The position numbers were made by a program, and so were the translations under genes. Under the pieces are notes generated by a model. The model ran no database searches and was not told the origin of the DNA. It saw only the letters and a list, made by a program, of their open reading frames with translations. From assembly GCA_002591745.1 (NCBI GenBank), contig PDLQ01000037.1, positions 1-46,129 of the forward strand: a DNA stretch of 46,129 bases. The letters are read 5' to 3'. Below, piece after piece: positions 27,188 to 35,287 of the stretch. Numbering within the stretch: position 1 is the stretch's first letter; each line of letters starts with the position of its first letter. The stretch comes from Lewinellaceae bacterium SD302. GTDB taxonomy: Bacteria > Bacteroidota > Bacteroidia > Chitinophagales > Saprospiraceae.

Positions 27188-28627
27188 ATGAAACAGGCCC
27201 AACCTTCTCAGCTTTTTCAGCTTATTCAGGCCCTGACGCCGGCTGAAAAGCGCCATTTCAGCCGGATCGCCCGGAGGCACAAAGCCGGTTTGCCCGATTA
27301 TCACTGCTACTTTGTTAGCCTGGAAAATGAAAAGAAGTGGCACCCGGGAATTGAGGAAGAGGTAGCGGCCGGGAAGAATTACGCCGCTCATCTGCCCGTA
27401 ATACGACGTCAGCTGTTCGAAAAAATTCTATACGCGCTAGATGATCTATACCGCACCACCGATCCGGAAGAGGTAGCCAAAGCCTGCTTACACGAAAGCT
27501 TCCTGTTATTGAAAAAACGGCTGCTGATAGCGGCCCGGCGGCGATTGAAAAAAGCAGAGAAACTCATTACTACCCACGGCTTTTATCATCTTTGGCCGGC
27601 CTGCCACCGGGCGAAAATGACTTTGGCTGAACAGTTCATCCGCCAGCGAAACTTGAAGGAAAAGGTAGATGACTTCTCCCTCACCTGGCCGGATAACCGA
27701 ACTGAAATGGAGAATCAACTCGCTGCTCAACAGCATAAGCTGACTGTTTACGCTCACCGTTTCAACCACCTGACGCGTACCGCCGAGGCTGACCTGATCA
27801 TCCCGGACCCCGAGGCCCACCCCGCCACCCGTATCGATCAGTTACAGGCTGCTGCCCTCCAGACTTTTTCCGCCGGAGACCCCGCCGGAGCCGCAACCTA
27901 TAATGAAAGTTTGCTGGGAGAACTAAAACAACTCAGCCCCAAAGCCAAGACGATTCCCGAGCGCATCCTGGCAACCACCTATAATTTACTGCTGGATTAC
28001 CTTCACCTGGCCGATTATGAAAAACTGGAGCGCGGACTGGCGGAAATGCGTGAGCTGCCCGGACGAAAAACCTTCCGTAAGCTTAGCGGTATCCGCAGCC
28101 GGGTTTTTGAGTGGGGCTTTCAACTGGAACTGAACGCTTGTGTTCGCCGCGGACGCTGGTCCGAGGGCCTGAAGCGTTTACCCGAGCTGGCAGACGGACT
28201 TAAAAGGTATAACAGTATTCTCAGCGGCCCCGCCTTCGCCAGTTTACATTTGCTGGGTGGTCTCGTCGCTTTCCATTCCGGGCAACCGGAACGGGCGCTG
28301 GAATTTCTGCACCCTCTTTACCAGGATGTACGCCCCGGCGCCGCCACCGACATCTATCAATACGGCCGCTATCTTCACCTTTTGTGTCACTACTGCCTAA
28401 GAAATTACGAGACTGCCGATAGCTTGCTGGTAAGTTTGCGCCGTGGACGCTATCAATCGATCGACCCGGCGGAGCAACAGTTGATCGACCAAATCGGTCA
28501 CTTGCTGCGCCACCCGGAACGTGAAAAAGCCATCTTCCGGGAGTGGAAAATGACTTATTCGACGGAAAGCGCCGTGGAGCACTATCTTTATTTATCGTAC
28601 TGGCTACGAATTATTCGCCCCGGGTAA
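27188..28627 (+). CDS. Bacteroidetes helical-repeat protein of unknown function
   Basis: The start at 27188 (MKQAQPSQLFQLIQALTPAEKRHFSR) is preferred to an upstream TTG at 27155, because the Leu-Ile-x-Ser/Ala-Leu-x-xx-EKR opening is typical of a widespread Bacteroidetes family. The protein has 479 residues, no signal peptide, is rich in A, L, R and E, and is probably all-helical with TPR-like repeats (KACLHESFLLLKKRLLIAAR, GLVAFHSGQPERALEFLHPL). It is probably cytoplasmic; function unknown. Its end overlaps the convergent small gene by 17 bp. An exact dispersed 15-mer lies within it at 27306. Confidence 0.7.
   Translation: MKQAQPSQLFQLIQALTPAEKRHFSRIARRHKAGLPDYHCYFVSLENEKKWHPGIEEEVAAGKNYAAHLPVIRRQLFEKILYALDDLYRTTDPEEVAKACLHESFLLLKKRLLIAARRRLKKAEKLITTHGFYHLWPACHRAKMTLAEQFIRQRNLKEKVDDFSLTWPDNRTEMENQLAAQQHKLTVYAHRFNHLTRTAEADLIIPDPEAHPATRIDQLQAAALQTFSAGDPAGAATYNESLLGELKQLSPKAKTIPERILATTYNLLLDYLHLADYEKLERGLAEMRELPGRKTFRKLSGIRSRVFEWGFQLELNACVRRGRWSEGLKRLPELADGLKRYNSILSGPAFASLHLLGGLVAFHSGQPERALEFLHPLYQDVRPGAATDIYQYGRYLHLLCHYCLRNYETADSLLVSLRRGRYQSIDPAEQQLIDQIGHLLRHPEREKAIFREWKMTYSTESAVEHYLYLSYWLRIIRPG
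27306..27320 (+). repeat. Dispersed 15-mer GCTACTTTGTTAGCC, exact copy in coding sequence
   Basis: This exact copy reads TGC TAC TTT GTT AGC (C-Y-F-V-S), a different frame from the copy at 36760 (GCT ACT TTG TTA GCC, A-T-L-L-A). Confidence 0.85.
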
Positions 28628-28994
28628 AGAGGTACTGTACACTGGAGCTGGAATTCGCACTGCCATCATTGGGGAGTACCATAGATTCTTCGAAAACCCA
28701 GTTATTGTCTAGCATGTAATTCACGGCGTGCATGACGGAGTTGAACTTGATGCGCTTGTCGGTACGCGGGTCCACAACTTCCATTCGCTGGCGCGCGGCA
28801 CCCCCGATACTCTGGCCGTAATCGATAAAAACCACTACGGTATTACTCAGAAAACGGTTCTGCACGACCATGCGGACCATACTTACCTGTTCCAGATTAT
28901 TGATGTTTACACCATCAACCACTACCTGGGCATTCATCTGGCCGGCAAAAGTGACGCCTATCATTAGAGCGAGGGCAAAAAAAATCTTTTTCAT
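28611..28994 (-). CDS. Small secreted protein of unknown function
   Basis: This encodes 127 residues with a clear signal peptide (MKKIFFALALMIGVTFAGQMNAQ) and a mature part of about 104 residues. I recognise no domain. The segment VVVFIDYGQSIGGAARQRMEVVDPRTDKRIKFNS looks like a small beta/alpha secreted protein of a type common in Bacteroidetes. It is convergent with, and overlaps by 17 bp, the helical-repeat gene; upstream is the 160-bp palindrome. Confidence 0.7.
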   Translation of the reverse strand: MKKIFFALALMIGVTFAGQMNAQVVVDGVNINNLEQVSMVRMVVQNRFLSNTVVVFIDYGQSIGGAARQRMEVVDPRTDKRIKFNSVMHAVNYMLDNNWVFEESMVLPNDGSANSSSSVQYLFTRGE

Positions 28995-29025
28995 TGTTTC
29001 GTATTTAAATGGTTAGGCTTTAGAA

Positions 29026-29185
29026 AGGACGCACAAATAACTCGCCGGTTTCGGGTCGACAATGTTGCCTCTTCGCAGTGCTGGTCGAAAACTCATATAG
29101 CTAAGGCTATACTCGGCTTAGACCGCCTAGCCAGAGAACCGAAATAGCCAACTCTAAACCGATAAGTTATTCGTGCGGCGTTCCT
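29026..29185. repeat. 160-bp imperfect palindrome between divergent genes
   Basis: AGGACGCACAAATAACTCGC from 29026 (continuing CGGTTT) is complementary, with a few mismatches and small gaps, to the segment AAACCGATAAGTTATTCGTG from 29156 (continuing CGGCGTTCCT to 29185). Smaller inverted repeats lie inside (CTAAG/CTTAG around 29101-29121). The whole unit could fold into one long hairpin. No coding potential. It is a candidate MITE or structured RNA. Confidence 0.65.
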
Positions 29186-29325
29186 TAGTGGCCGTTGCCA
29201 TAATGGTTCCCGACTACTGCCTATCTAATGACCAAAGCACTAATGATGTTTTTTTAAACGCGATCCTATAATATTTTTTTAACGCTACGAATCGTAAAAA
29301 GAGCATTCAGCTAACCAGGAAGGGC

Positions 29326-29355
29326 TTGTAGTTCTCTTGAATGCTACTATATTTG
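29326..29355 (+). promoter_or_regulatory. Promoter of the arginine operon (TTG, 19 bp, TATATTTG)
   Basis: TTG at 29326-29328 and TATATTTG at 29348-29355 match the phylum promoter with a 19-bp spacer. It would give a leader of about 250 nt before the GNAT start at 29614. Confidence 0.7.
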
Positions 29356-29398
29356 CATTACAGTGATAGCAATAGCCACATATAATTCTAATCCATAC

Positions 29399-29613
29399 AG
29401 TCCGGCGTTCCGTCCGGCACGTCGCGTTTTCCGTCCGCGCCCTTAGGGCGTAATCATTATCATATTATCCTTTAGGAGGTGTGCACCTCGAAAACCAATT
29501 CACACTATACTGGCGTTTTTGGTTCTGCCTGTTGCGGCCATTTTTTCGGTCCATTAGGCCAAAGTCTAAGCAAGTTCTAAACGACTATATCGCGGTTTTT
29601 TAAATTACTGACA
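29399..29613 (+). promoter_or_regulatory. Long structured leader of the arginine operon, with a possible 40-codon uORF
   Basis: The leader contains a hairpin CGCCCTTAGGGCG (29438-29450), a second palindrome GAGGTGTGCACCTC (29476-29489) and a GTG-initiated frame 29481-29603 of 40 codons. Four arginines fall in its middle 16 residues (YWRF, LLRPFFRS, SIRP), and it stops 10 bp before the first arg gene. AGGAGG lies only 1 base before the GTG, too close for normal initiation. Leader-peptide attenuation is possible but unproven. Confidence 0.3.
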
Positions 29614-30213
29614 ATGAACATTCAGTTATTCATTGCGAATGGGCAACACGTGTCCTTTGCACAAGCTATCTGTGATCTTATTGAAGCTTCTGCGGCCCAG
29701 AGAGGAACGGGGATTGCTCGCCGGGAAGCTACTTATATCGCCTCAAAAATGAGGGGAGGACAGGCCATAATCGCTCTGGGTGGCCCGTCGGGCGATCAGT
29801 TGGCCGGCTTTTGTTACATCGAGGCTTGGGACCACGATAAGTACGTTGCCAATTCCGGACTCGTAGTTCATCCTGATTTTCGCAGAGCCGGATTGGCCCG
29901 CCAGATAAAGGCCGCCGCCTTCGGATTGGCGCGAGACAAGTATCCTCATGCACGGGTATTCGGCATAACGACCAGCGCCGCAGTCATGAAAATCAATACC
30001 GAACTGGGCTACCGGCCGGTTCCTTTTTCCGAACTCACCCAGGATGCCACCTTTTGGAATGGTTGCCGTAGTTGCCCTAACTACGACATTCTTCAGCGCA
30101 ACGACCAGCAAATGTGCCTGTGTACGGGAATGCTTTCGCTGTCTAAACAGGAGGAGGAAGAGGCACTGAAAAAGCCTAAATCACCCAGTATCACTAAAAT
30201 TCACATAAAATAA
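29614..30213 (+). CDS. GNAT acyltransferase heading the arginine operon, likely N-acylglutamate synthase
   Basis: The 199-residue protein has a GNAT fold with the acyl-CoA binding region around LVVHPDFRRAGLARQIKAAAF (about 86-106) and GITTSAAVMKINTELGYRPV. No other gene in the operon could acylate glutamate, so this is the likely first enzyme, making N-acetyl- or N-succinyl-glutamate from acyl-CoA and glutamate. It lacks the amino-acid kinase domain of classical ArgA. The C-terminal part has a Cys cluster, C151-x2-C154-x13-C168-x-C170 (GCRSCPNYD...MCLCTG), which could bind zinc. argG follows 4 bp downstream. GNAT identity is firm; substrate is inferred from position. Confidence 0.75.
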   Translation: MNIQLFIANGQHVSFAQAICDLIEASAAQRGTGIARREATYIASKMRGGQAIIALGGPSGDQLAGFCYIEAWDHDKYVANSGLVVHPDFRRAGLARQIKAAAFGLARDKYPHARVFGITTSAAVMKINTELGYRPVPFSELTQDATFWNGCRSCPNYDILQRNDQQMCLCTGMLSLSKQEEEEALKKPKSPSITKIHIK

Positions 30214-30217
30214 CGAT

Positions 30218-31417
30218 ATGAATTCTTCAAAGAACAACTCGCTGGTACTGGCTTATAGCGGAGGTCTCGATACTTCCTATTGTATTAAATACCTAAGTCT
30301 GAAAGGTTGGGCAGTACATGCCGTAGCCATTAATACAGGGGGATTTGACGCAGCAGAATTGCAACGGATGGAGGAGAACTCTACCATCCTCGGCGCTGCT
30401 TCGTTCCGCTGCATCAATGCGGTAGAAAATTACTACGATCAATATCTGCGTTACCTGGTTTACGGTAACGTACTACGTAATCAAACTTATCCATTGAGTG
30501 TCTCTGCCGAGCGGATGTGCCAGGCCGTGGAAATTGCCAAAGCAGCCCGGGAGACCGGAGCACAAGCCATTGCGCACGGCAGTACCGGGGCGGGAAACGA
30601 CCAGGTACGCTTCGATCTGGCTTTTCAGGTCCTTTGCCCGGAGATGGAGATCATCACCCCCATCCGTGATCAACAACTTGCGCGGGCCACGGAAGTCGCT
30701 TTTCTTGAAGAACACGGTTTTTGCTGGAGCGAGGAGAAAGCGAAATACTCCATCAACAAGGGGGTTTGGGGAACCAGTATCGGCGGAGCCGAAACCCTGA
30801 CGTCTCACCAGACCTTACCCGAATCCGCCTGGCCGACCCAACTCAGCGCGAATGAGCCGTCCTCCATCAGCCTTACTTTTACAAAAGGGGAACTCTACGG
30901 GGTCAATGACCGGTCATTTGATCATCCGCTGGCCGCCATCGAATACCTGAGCGAGCTGGCCGCACCTTACGCCATTGGTCGTGACGTACACGTGGGGGAT
31001 ACCATCATCGGGATAAAGGGACGGGTAGGTTTTGAAGCAGCCGCACCGCTGATTATTATTAAGGCACATCACCTGCTGGAAAAACACCTGCTCGGCAAGT
31101 GGCAGGCTCATTGGAAAGAACAGTTAGGCAACTGGTATGGCATGATGCTGCACGAGGGACTCTACCTCGATGATGTAATGCGGAACATCGAAAACTTTCT
31201 GGAGGACACCCAGCAAAACGTCAGCGGGAAAGTCTTCCTGAAATTGCATCCCTACCGCTTCGAGCTAATCGGGGTAGAGGCTGAACACGACCGAATGCAG
31301 ATTCAGGGCGGACAATATGGAGAGATGAACGAAGGCTGGTCAGGCGAGGACGTAAAAGGATTTACTAAGATACTGGCCAACCATTTTGCTCACCAACAAA
31401 AACCTCAACCGGTATGA
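30218..31417 (+). CDS. argG: Argininosuccinate synthase
   Basis: This 399-residue enzyme joins citrulline and aspartate with ATP to make argininosuccinate. The N-terminal ATP-pyrophosphatase P-loop AYSGGLDTS is intact, as is the region AHGSTGAGNDQVRFDLAF, which contacts ATP and citrulline. Length is normal. The stop overlaps the argC start by 4 bp (ATGA), and the gene sits second in an eight-gene operon. Confidence 0.97.
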   Translation: MNSSKNNSLVLAYSGGLDTSYCIKYLSLKGWAVHAVAINTGGFDAAELQRMEENSTILGAASFRCINAVENYYDQYLRYLVYGNVLRNQTYPLSVSAERMCQAVEIAKAARETGAQAIAHGSTGAGNDQVRFDLAFQVLCPEMEIITPIRDQQLARATEVAFLEEHGFCWSEEKAKYSINKGVWGTSIGGAETLTSHQTLPESAWPTQLSANEPSSISLTFTKGELYGVNDRSFDHPLAAIEYLSELAAPYAIGRDVHVGDTIIGIKGRVGFEAAAPLIIIKAHHLLEKHLLGKWQAHWKEQLGNWYGMMLHEGLYLDDVMRNIENFLEDTQQNVSGKVFLKLHPYRFELIGVEAEHDRMQIQGGQYGEMNEGWSGEDVKGFTKILANHFAHQQKPQPV

Positions 31418-32379
31418 TCAAGGCAGGAATCATTGGAGGCGCAGGCTATACAGCGGGCGAATTACTACGTTTACTCGTTAACCATCCCGAAGTCGAGATT
31501 GCTTTTGTACAGAGTAACAGTCAGGCAGGTAAGCCGGTCACTTCCATTCACTTGGATTTATCCGGATGGCTCGAGCTGGATTTCGTTTCTAATGCCAGCG
31601 GCAATCCGGACGTCTTATTCATCTGCGCCGGCCACGGTAAAGCCCGCAAGTATCTGGAGGTGAATCCACCGGCGGATGGCGTTAAAATCGTCGATCTAAG
31701 TCGCGACTTCCGACTTGCCCCAACGGCAGAAAATTTCGTCTACGGGCTGCCGGAACTGAATCGTGAACAGATTCAATCTGCGCAGAAAATTGCCAACCCC
31801 GGCTGTTTTGCTACCTGTATTCAACTCGCTTTGCTACCATTGGCGAAAATGGGCCTGCTGCGCTCCGATGTACACGTAAATGCGCTTACGGGCAGTACCG
31901 GGGCGGGGCAGCAAGCAACTCCAACTACCCACTTCAGCTGGCGGGATAACAATGTGTCGATCTACAAAGCTTTTACGCACCAGCACCTGGGGGAAATTCA
32001 CCAGAGTCTGGAGCAGTTGCAAGCCGACCACGGAACGGAGATCAACTTTCTACCCGTGCGCGGAAGTTTCAGCCGGGGCATTTTTGCCAGCTCGTATACC
32101 GATTGCGAACTGGATGAAAGTGAAGCCAGGCAGTTATACGCAGATTATTACGCCACGCATCCCTTCGTAAGTGTTGTCGCCCAATCTCCGTCCTTAAAGC
32201 AAGTGGTCAATACCAATAACTGTCACCTTTTCGTGGAAAAACACGGAAACAAGTTGCTGGTCATTAGCATTATCGACAACCTGTTGAAAGGCGCTTCCGG
32301 TCAGGCGGTTCAAAATATGAATTTGCTATTCGGACTGGAAGAAACGCTGGGACTAAGGCTGAAGGCCAGTGCATTTTAA
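31414..32379 (+). CDS. argC: N-acyl-gamma-glutamyl-phosphate reductase
   Basis: The 321-residue protein has the N-terminal NADP-binding GGAGYTAGELLRLLVNHPE and the catalytic cysteine in NPGCFATC (Cys131). It reduces N-acylglutamyl phosphate to the semialdehyde in the third step of ornithine synthesis. It overlaps argG by 4 bp; argD follows after 41 bp. It might act on N-succinyl rather than N-acetyl intermediates, as argued from the carbamoyltransferase gene downstream. Confidence 0.96.
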   Translation: MIKAGIIGGAGYTAGELLRLLVNHPEVEIAFVQSNSQAGKPVTSIHLDLSGWLELDFVSNASGNPDVLFICAGHGKARKYLEVNPPADGVKIVDLSRDFRLAPTAENFVYGLPELNREQIQSAQKIANPGCFATCIQLALLPLAKMGLLRSDVHVNALTGSTGAGQQATPTTHFSWRDNNVSIYKAFTHQHLGEIHQSLEQLQADHGTEINFLPVRGSFSRGIFASSYTDCELDESEARQLYADYYATHPFVSVVAQSPSLKQVVNTNNCHLFVEKHGNKLLVISIIDNLLKGASGQAVQNMNLLFGLEETLGLRLKASAF

Positions 32380-32420
32380 GTGTTTATTCAGGAATCCACT
32401 CATCGTCCAAAACTATAATT

Positions 32421-33578
32421 ATGAAACCATTTGCTGTTTACCCCCTGATGCCCATCAATATTCAACGTGCTTCCGGCAGTTGGGTTTGGGATGAAAACGA
32501 TCGTAAATATCTTGATTTTTACGGCGGCCACGCGGTTATTTCAATCGGCCATTCTCACCCTCATTTCGTAGCGCGCCTGAAAGATCAACTGGATCGTGTG
32601 GCTTTTTACTCGAATTCCGTTCTGAATCCTTTGCGCGACCAGTTGGCGGCGAAAGTCGGGGAGTTGTCCGGTTACCCGGATTACCAACTATTTATCGTCA
32701 ATTCCGGAGCCGAGGCGGTGGAGAATGCTTTGAAGTTGGCCTCCTTCCACAACGGCCGGTCGAAAGTTATTGCTTTTGAACGCGGCTTTCACGGGCGAAC
32801 CTCCGCTGCCGTACACGTTACGGATAATCCGAAGATTGCGGCTTCCATAAATCGTGGTTTCGAGCGGGTCATTCTTCCCTGGAATGATTTGGAGGCCGTA
32901 CAAGATCAACTTGCCAAGGAAGATGTTTGCGCGCTGATCATCGAGGGTATCCAGGGGATCGGAGGTGTGCATCTGCCCGCCCCGGAATTTCTGAGAGAAC
33001 TACAGTCGCTGTGTACCAAACACGGCACCTTACTGGTCCTGGATGAAATACAGTCGGGCTACGGAAGAAGCGGCAAATTTTTTGCCCACCAGTACGCCGG
33101 CATCAGGCCGGACCTGATCACCATCGCCAAAGGAATGGGTAACGGCTTTCCCATCGGCGGGGTCATGATCTCACCAAAAGTAGAAGCCAGTTTCGGACTG
33201 CTGGGAACCACCTTCGGCGGCACTCATCTCGCCTGTGCAGCCGGTCTGGCTGTCTTGGAAGTCATCGAAGCAGAACGGTTACAGGAAAATATCCTCCTAC
33301 GCGGAAAAGAATTGATGGAGGGACTGCGGCAATTCGACGAAGTGGTGGAAGTACGGGGTGCCGGGGGGATGATCGGTGTAGAATTACCCTTTTCCGCCAA
33401 GGATTTTCGACAACGACTGGTCCAGGAGTTCGGGGTGTTTACGGGCTCTTCCAGCCAGCCAAATACCCTGCGTGTTTTACCGCCGCTTTCTATTATGGCT
33501 AACGAAGTAGCAGTGTTCCTGGAAGCATTCGGCAACTGTCTATCGACCCATCAACAACCAGTAACCAGCCATGCATAA
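32421..33578 (+). CDS. argD: N-acyl-ornithine aminotransferase
   Basis: This 385-residue class III PLP-dependent aminotransferase has NSGAEAVENALKLA, LVLDEIQSGYGRSGK and the PLP lysine in ITIAKGMGNGFPIGG (Lys237). It converts N-acyl-glutamate semialdehyde to N-acyl-ornithine with glutamate as donor. The end overlaps the next gene by 8 bp, which suggests translational coupling. The short leader before the ATG has no Shine-Dalgarno. Confidence 0.95.
   Translation: MKPFAVYPLMPINIQRASGSWVWDENDRKYLDFYGGHAVISIGHSHPHFVARLKDQLDRVAFYSNSVLNPLRDQLAAKVGELSGYPDYQLFIVNSGAEAVENALKLASFHNGRSKVIAFERGFHGRTSAAVHVTDNPKIAASINRGFERVILPWNDLEAVQDQLAKEDVCALIIEGIQGIGGVHLPAPEFLRELQSLCTKHGTLLVLDEIQSGYGRSGKFFAHQYAGIRPDLITIAKGMGNGFPIGGVMISPKVEASFGLLGTTFGGTHLACAAGLAVLEVIEAERLQENILLRGKELMEGLRQFDEVVEVRGAGGMIGVELPFSAKDFRQRLVQEFGVFTGSSSQPNTLRVLPPLSIMANEVAVFLEAFGNCLSTHQQPVTSHA
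33498..33512 (-). repeat. Dispersed 15-mer variant GCTACTTCGTTAGCC
   Basis: One mismatch from the exact 15-mer, inside argD, in reverse orientation (reads GCT AAC GAA GTA GCA in the gene). Confidence 0.7.
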
Positions 33579-34530
33579 CTTATTATCTACCGACGACGTA
33601 GATGCTTTCCCGGAATTTTTGAAAACCGCCGCGGCTTTCAAGAAGAATCCTTATACAGAAGAAACACTGGGTAGGCGCAAAACGCTGGTACTGCTTTTCT
33701 TTAACCCGAGCCTGCGAACCAGGGTCAGTACTCAGAAAGCAGCTTATAACCTCGGGATGAACGTCATTCTCCTGAATGTATCTCAGGCCTGGGGCATTGA
33801 ATTCGAAGATGGGACGGTGATGAACCTGGATACCGCAGAGCACGTCAGAGAAGCGGCAGCCGTCATCAGCCAGTACGCAGATTTGATCGGTATCCGTACT
33901 TTTCCCGGCTTGAAGGACCGGGCACTGGATTATCAGGATCGGGTTTTACAACAATTTGCCCGTTATACTACGGTGCCGATAGTGAATATGGAGTCGGCCA
34001 CGGTACATCCTTTACAGGGGCTCACGGATGTATTTACCATTGAAGCACACAAAAGGATCGCGAGACCCAAAGTAGTATTGAGCTGGGCACCCCATCCCCG
34101 GGCTTTACCGCAGGCGGTCGCCAACTCCTTTTTGGCCGCCGCCGGCCGGATGGACTATGAACTAGTCCTCACTCATCCTCCTGGCTACGCACTATCGGAA
34201 CAGTTTTCTCGCTACGCCACCATTGAACACGATCAGCAAAAAGCCTTTGCGGGAGCCGATTTTATCTACGCCAAAAACTGGTCGAGCTACGAAAGCTACG
34301 GGGAAATTCTTTCCACTGACCCAAAATGGATGATCACCGCCGAAAAAATGCAATCCACCAATAAGGCTAAGTTTATGCATTGCCTGCCAGTCAGGAGAAA
34401 CGTAGTGGTTGAAGACGCGGTATTGGACAGTCCTGCCTCATTAGTTATCGAACAGGCTGCCAACCGAACCGTCATTGCACAGACCGTACTTTCAAAACTG
34501 CTAAAATCTCCAACCGGATGCAACAACTGA
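33571..34530 (+). CDS. argF': N-acyl-L-ornithine carbamoyltransferase (acetyl/succinyl type)
   Basis: This 319-residue transcarbamylase has the carbamoyl-phosphate motif as FFNPSLRTR (43-51) and the second motif NMESATVHPLQGLTD, the forms typical of N-acetyl- and N-succinyl-ornithine carbamoyltransferases rather than ordinary OTCase. It makes N-acyl-citrulline directly from N-acyl-ornithine. Before the conserved Glu-His (T88-A89-E90-H91) it has Ala89, where from memory the Bacteroides fragilis succinyl enzyme has Pro90 and the Xanthomonas acetyl enzyme has Glu92. Glu is associated with acetyl specificity, so a small residue favours succinyl. It overlaps argD by 8 bp and argB by 13 bp. Confidence 0.93.
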   Translation: MHNLLSTDDVDAFPEFLKTAAAFKKNPYTEETLGRRKTLVLLFFNPSLRTRVSTQKAAYNLGMNVILLNVSQAWGIEFEDGTVMNLDTAEHVREAAAVISQYADLIGIRTFPGLKDRALDYQDRVLQQFARYTTVPIVNMESATVHPLQGLTDVFTIEAHKRIARPKVVLSWAPHPRALPQAVANSFLAAAGRMDYELVLTHPPGYALSEQFSRYATIEHDQQKAFAGADFIYAKNWSSYESYGEILSTDPKWMITAEKMQSTNKAKFMHCLPVRRNVVVEDAVLDSPASLVIEQAANRTVIAQTVLSKLLKSPTGCNN

Positions 34531-35285
34531 CCATCATTAAGATCGGCGGCAAAGTATTGGATGACCAAGATCAGTTAGATGCCGTACTTGCCGATTTTTC
34601 GGCGATAAGGGGACGTAAAATTCTCGTTCACGGTGGCGGCAAGAAAGCTTCGCGCCTCTGTGAGCAACTCGGTATCCAGCCCCGAATGCACGCCGGAAGA
34701 AGAATCACCGATGCCGCTACCCTCGAGGTGGCCGTCATGACTTACGCGGGCGTCCTCAACAAGCAGGTCGTAGGCAGATTACAGGGACTGAGTTGTAATG
34801 CTTTCGGACTTTCAGGGGTGGACGGCCAGGCCATCGTTGCAAACAAACGACCGGTCGGGTTAGTGGATTACGGCTTTGCCGGCGACGTTGAATGGATTAA
34901 TGAAAAGCTCATTGCGGGACTGATGGAGTTAGACGTTGTCCCAGTCTTTTGCGCGATTTCAGCGGATCGGTCGGGGCAATTATTAAACACCAACGCCGAT
35001 ACCATTGCTACTTTGCTAGCCATAGCCTTGACGCAACAGTACGCAGTGACCTTGAAATTCTGTTTTGAGAAAGCGGGCGTTCTGGCTGATCCCGATGATG
35101 AGACTTCGGTACTCGCCACGCTGAACTCGGAGGAGTATACGGCTAGCACCAAAGCCGGTAATATTTATGAGGGCATGATCCCGAAACTGGATAATGCGTT
35201 TGCGGCTAAGAACGCCGGAGTAGAGCGGGTACTAGTCTGTGGGCTGGACGGGATCTTAGTAGATGCAGGAACTAAAATTGATTGA
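34518..35285 (+). CDS. argB: N-acylglutamate kinase
   Basis: The 255-residue amino-acid kinase has the N-terminal IIKIGGKVLDD, the HGGGKKASRL loop and MHAGRRITDAATLEVAVM, which match ArgB. It phosphorylates N-acylglutamate with ATP. It starts 13 bp inside the upstream transcarbamylase gene. There is no N-terminal helix of the arginine-sensing hexameric type, so feedback inhibition by arginine at this enzyme is doubtful. Confidence 0.94.
   Translation: MQQLTIIKIGGKVLDDQDQLDAVLADFSAIRGRKILVHGGGKKASRLCEQLGIQPRMHAGRRITDAATLEVAVMTYAGVLNKQVVGRLQGLSCNAFGLSGVDGQAIVANKRPVGLVDYGFAGDVEWINEKLIAGLMELDVVPVFCAISADRSGQLLNTNADTIATLLAIALTQQYAVTLKFCFEKAGVLADPDDETSVLATLNSEEYTASTKAGNIYEGMIPKLDNAFAAKNAGVERVLVCGLDGILVDAGTKID
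35007..35021 (+). repeat. Dispersed 15-mer variant GCTACTTTGCTAGCC
   Basis: One mismatch from the exact 15-mer, in argB, reading A-T-L-L-A. Confidence 0.75.
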
Positions 35286-35287
35286 TC

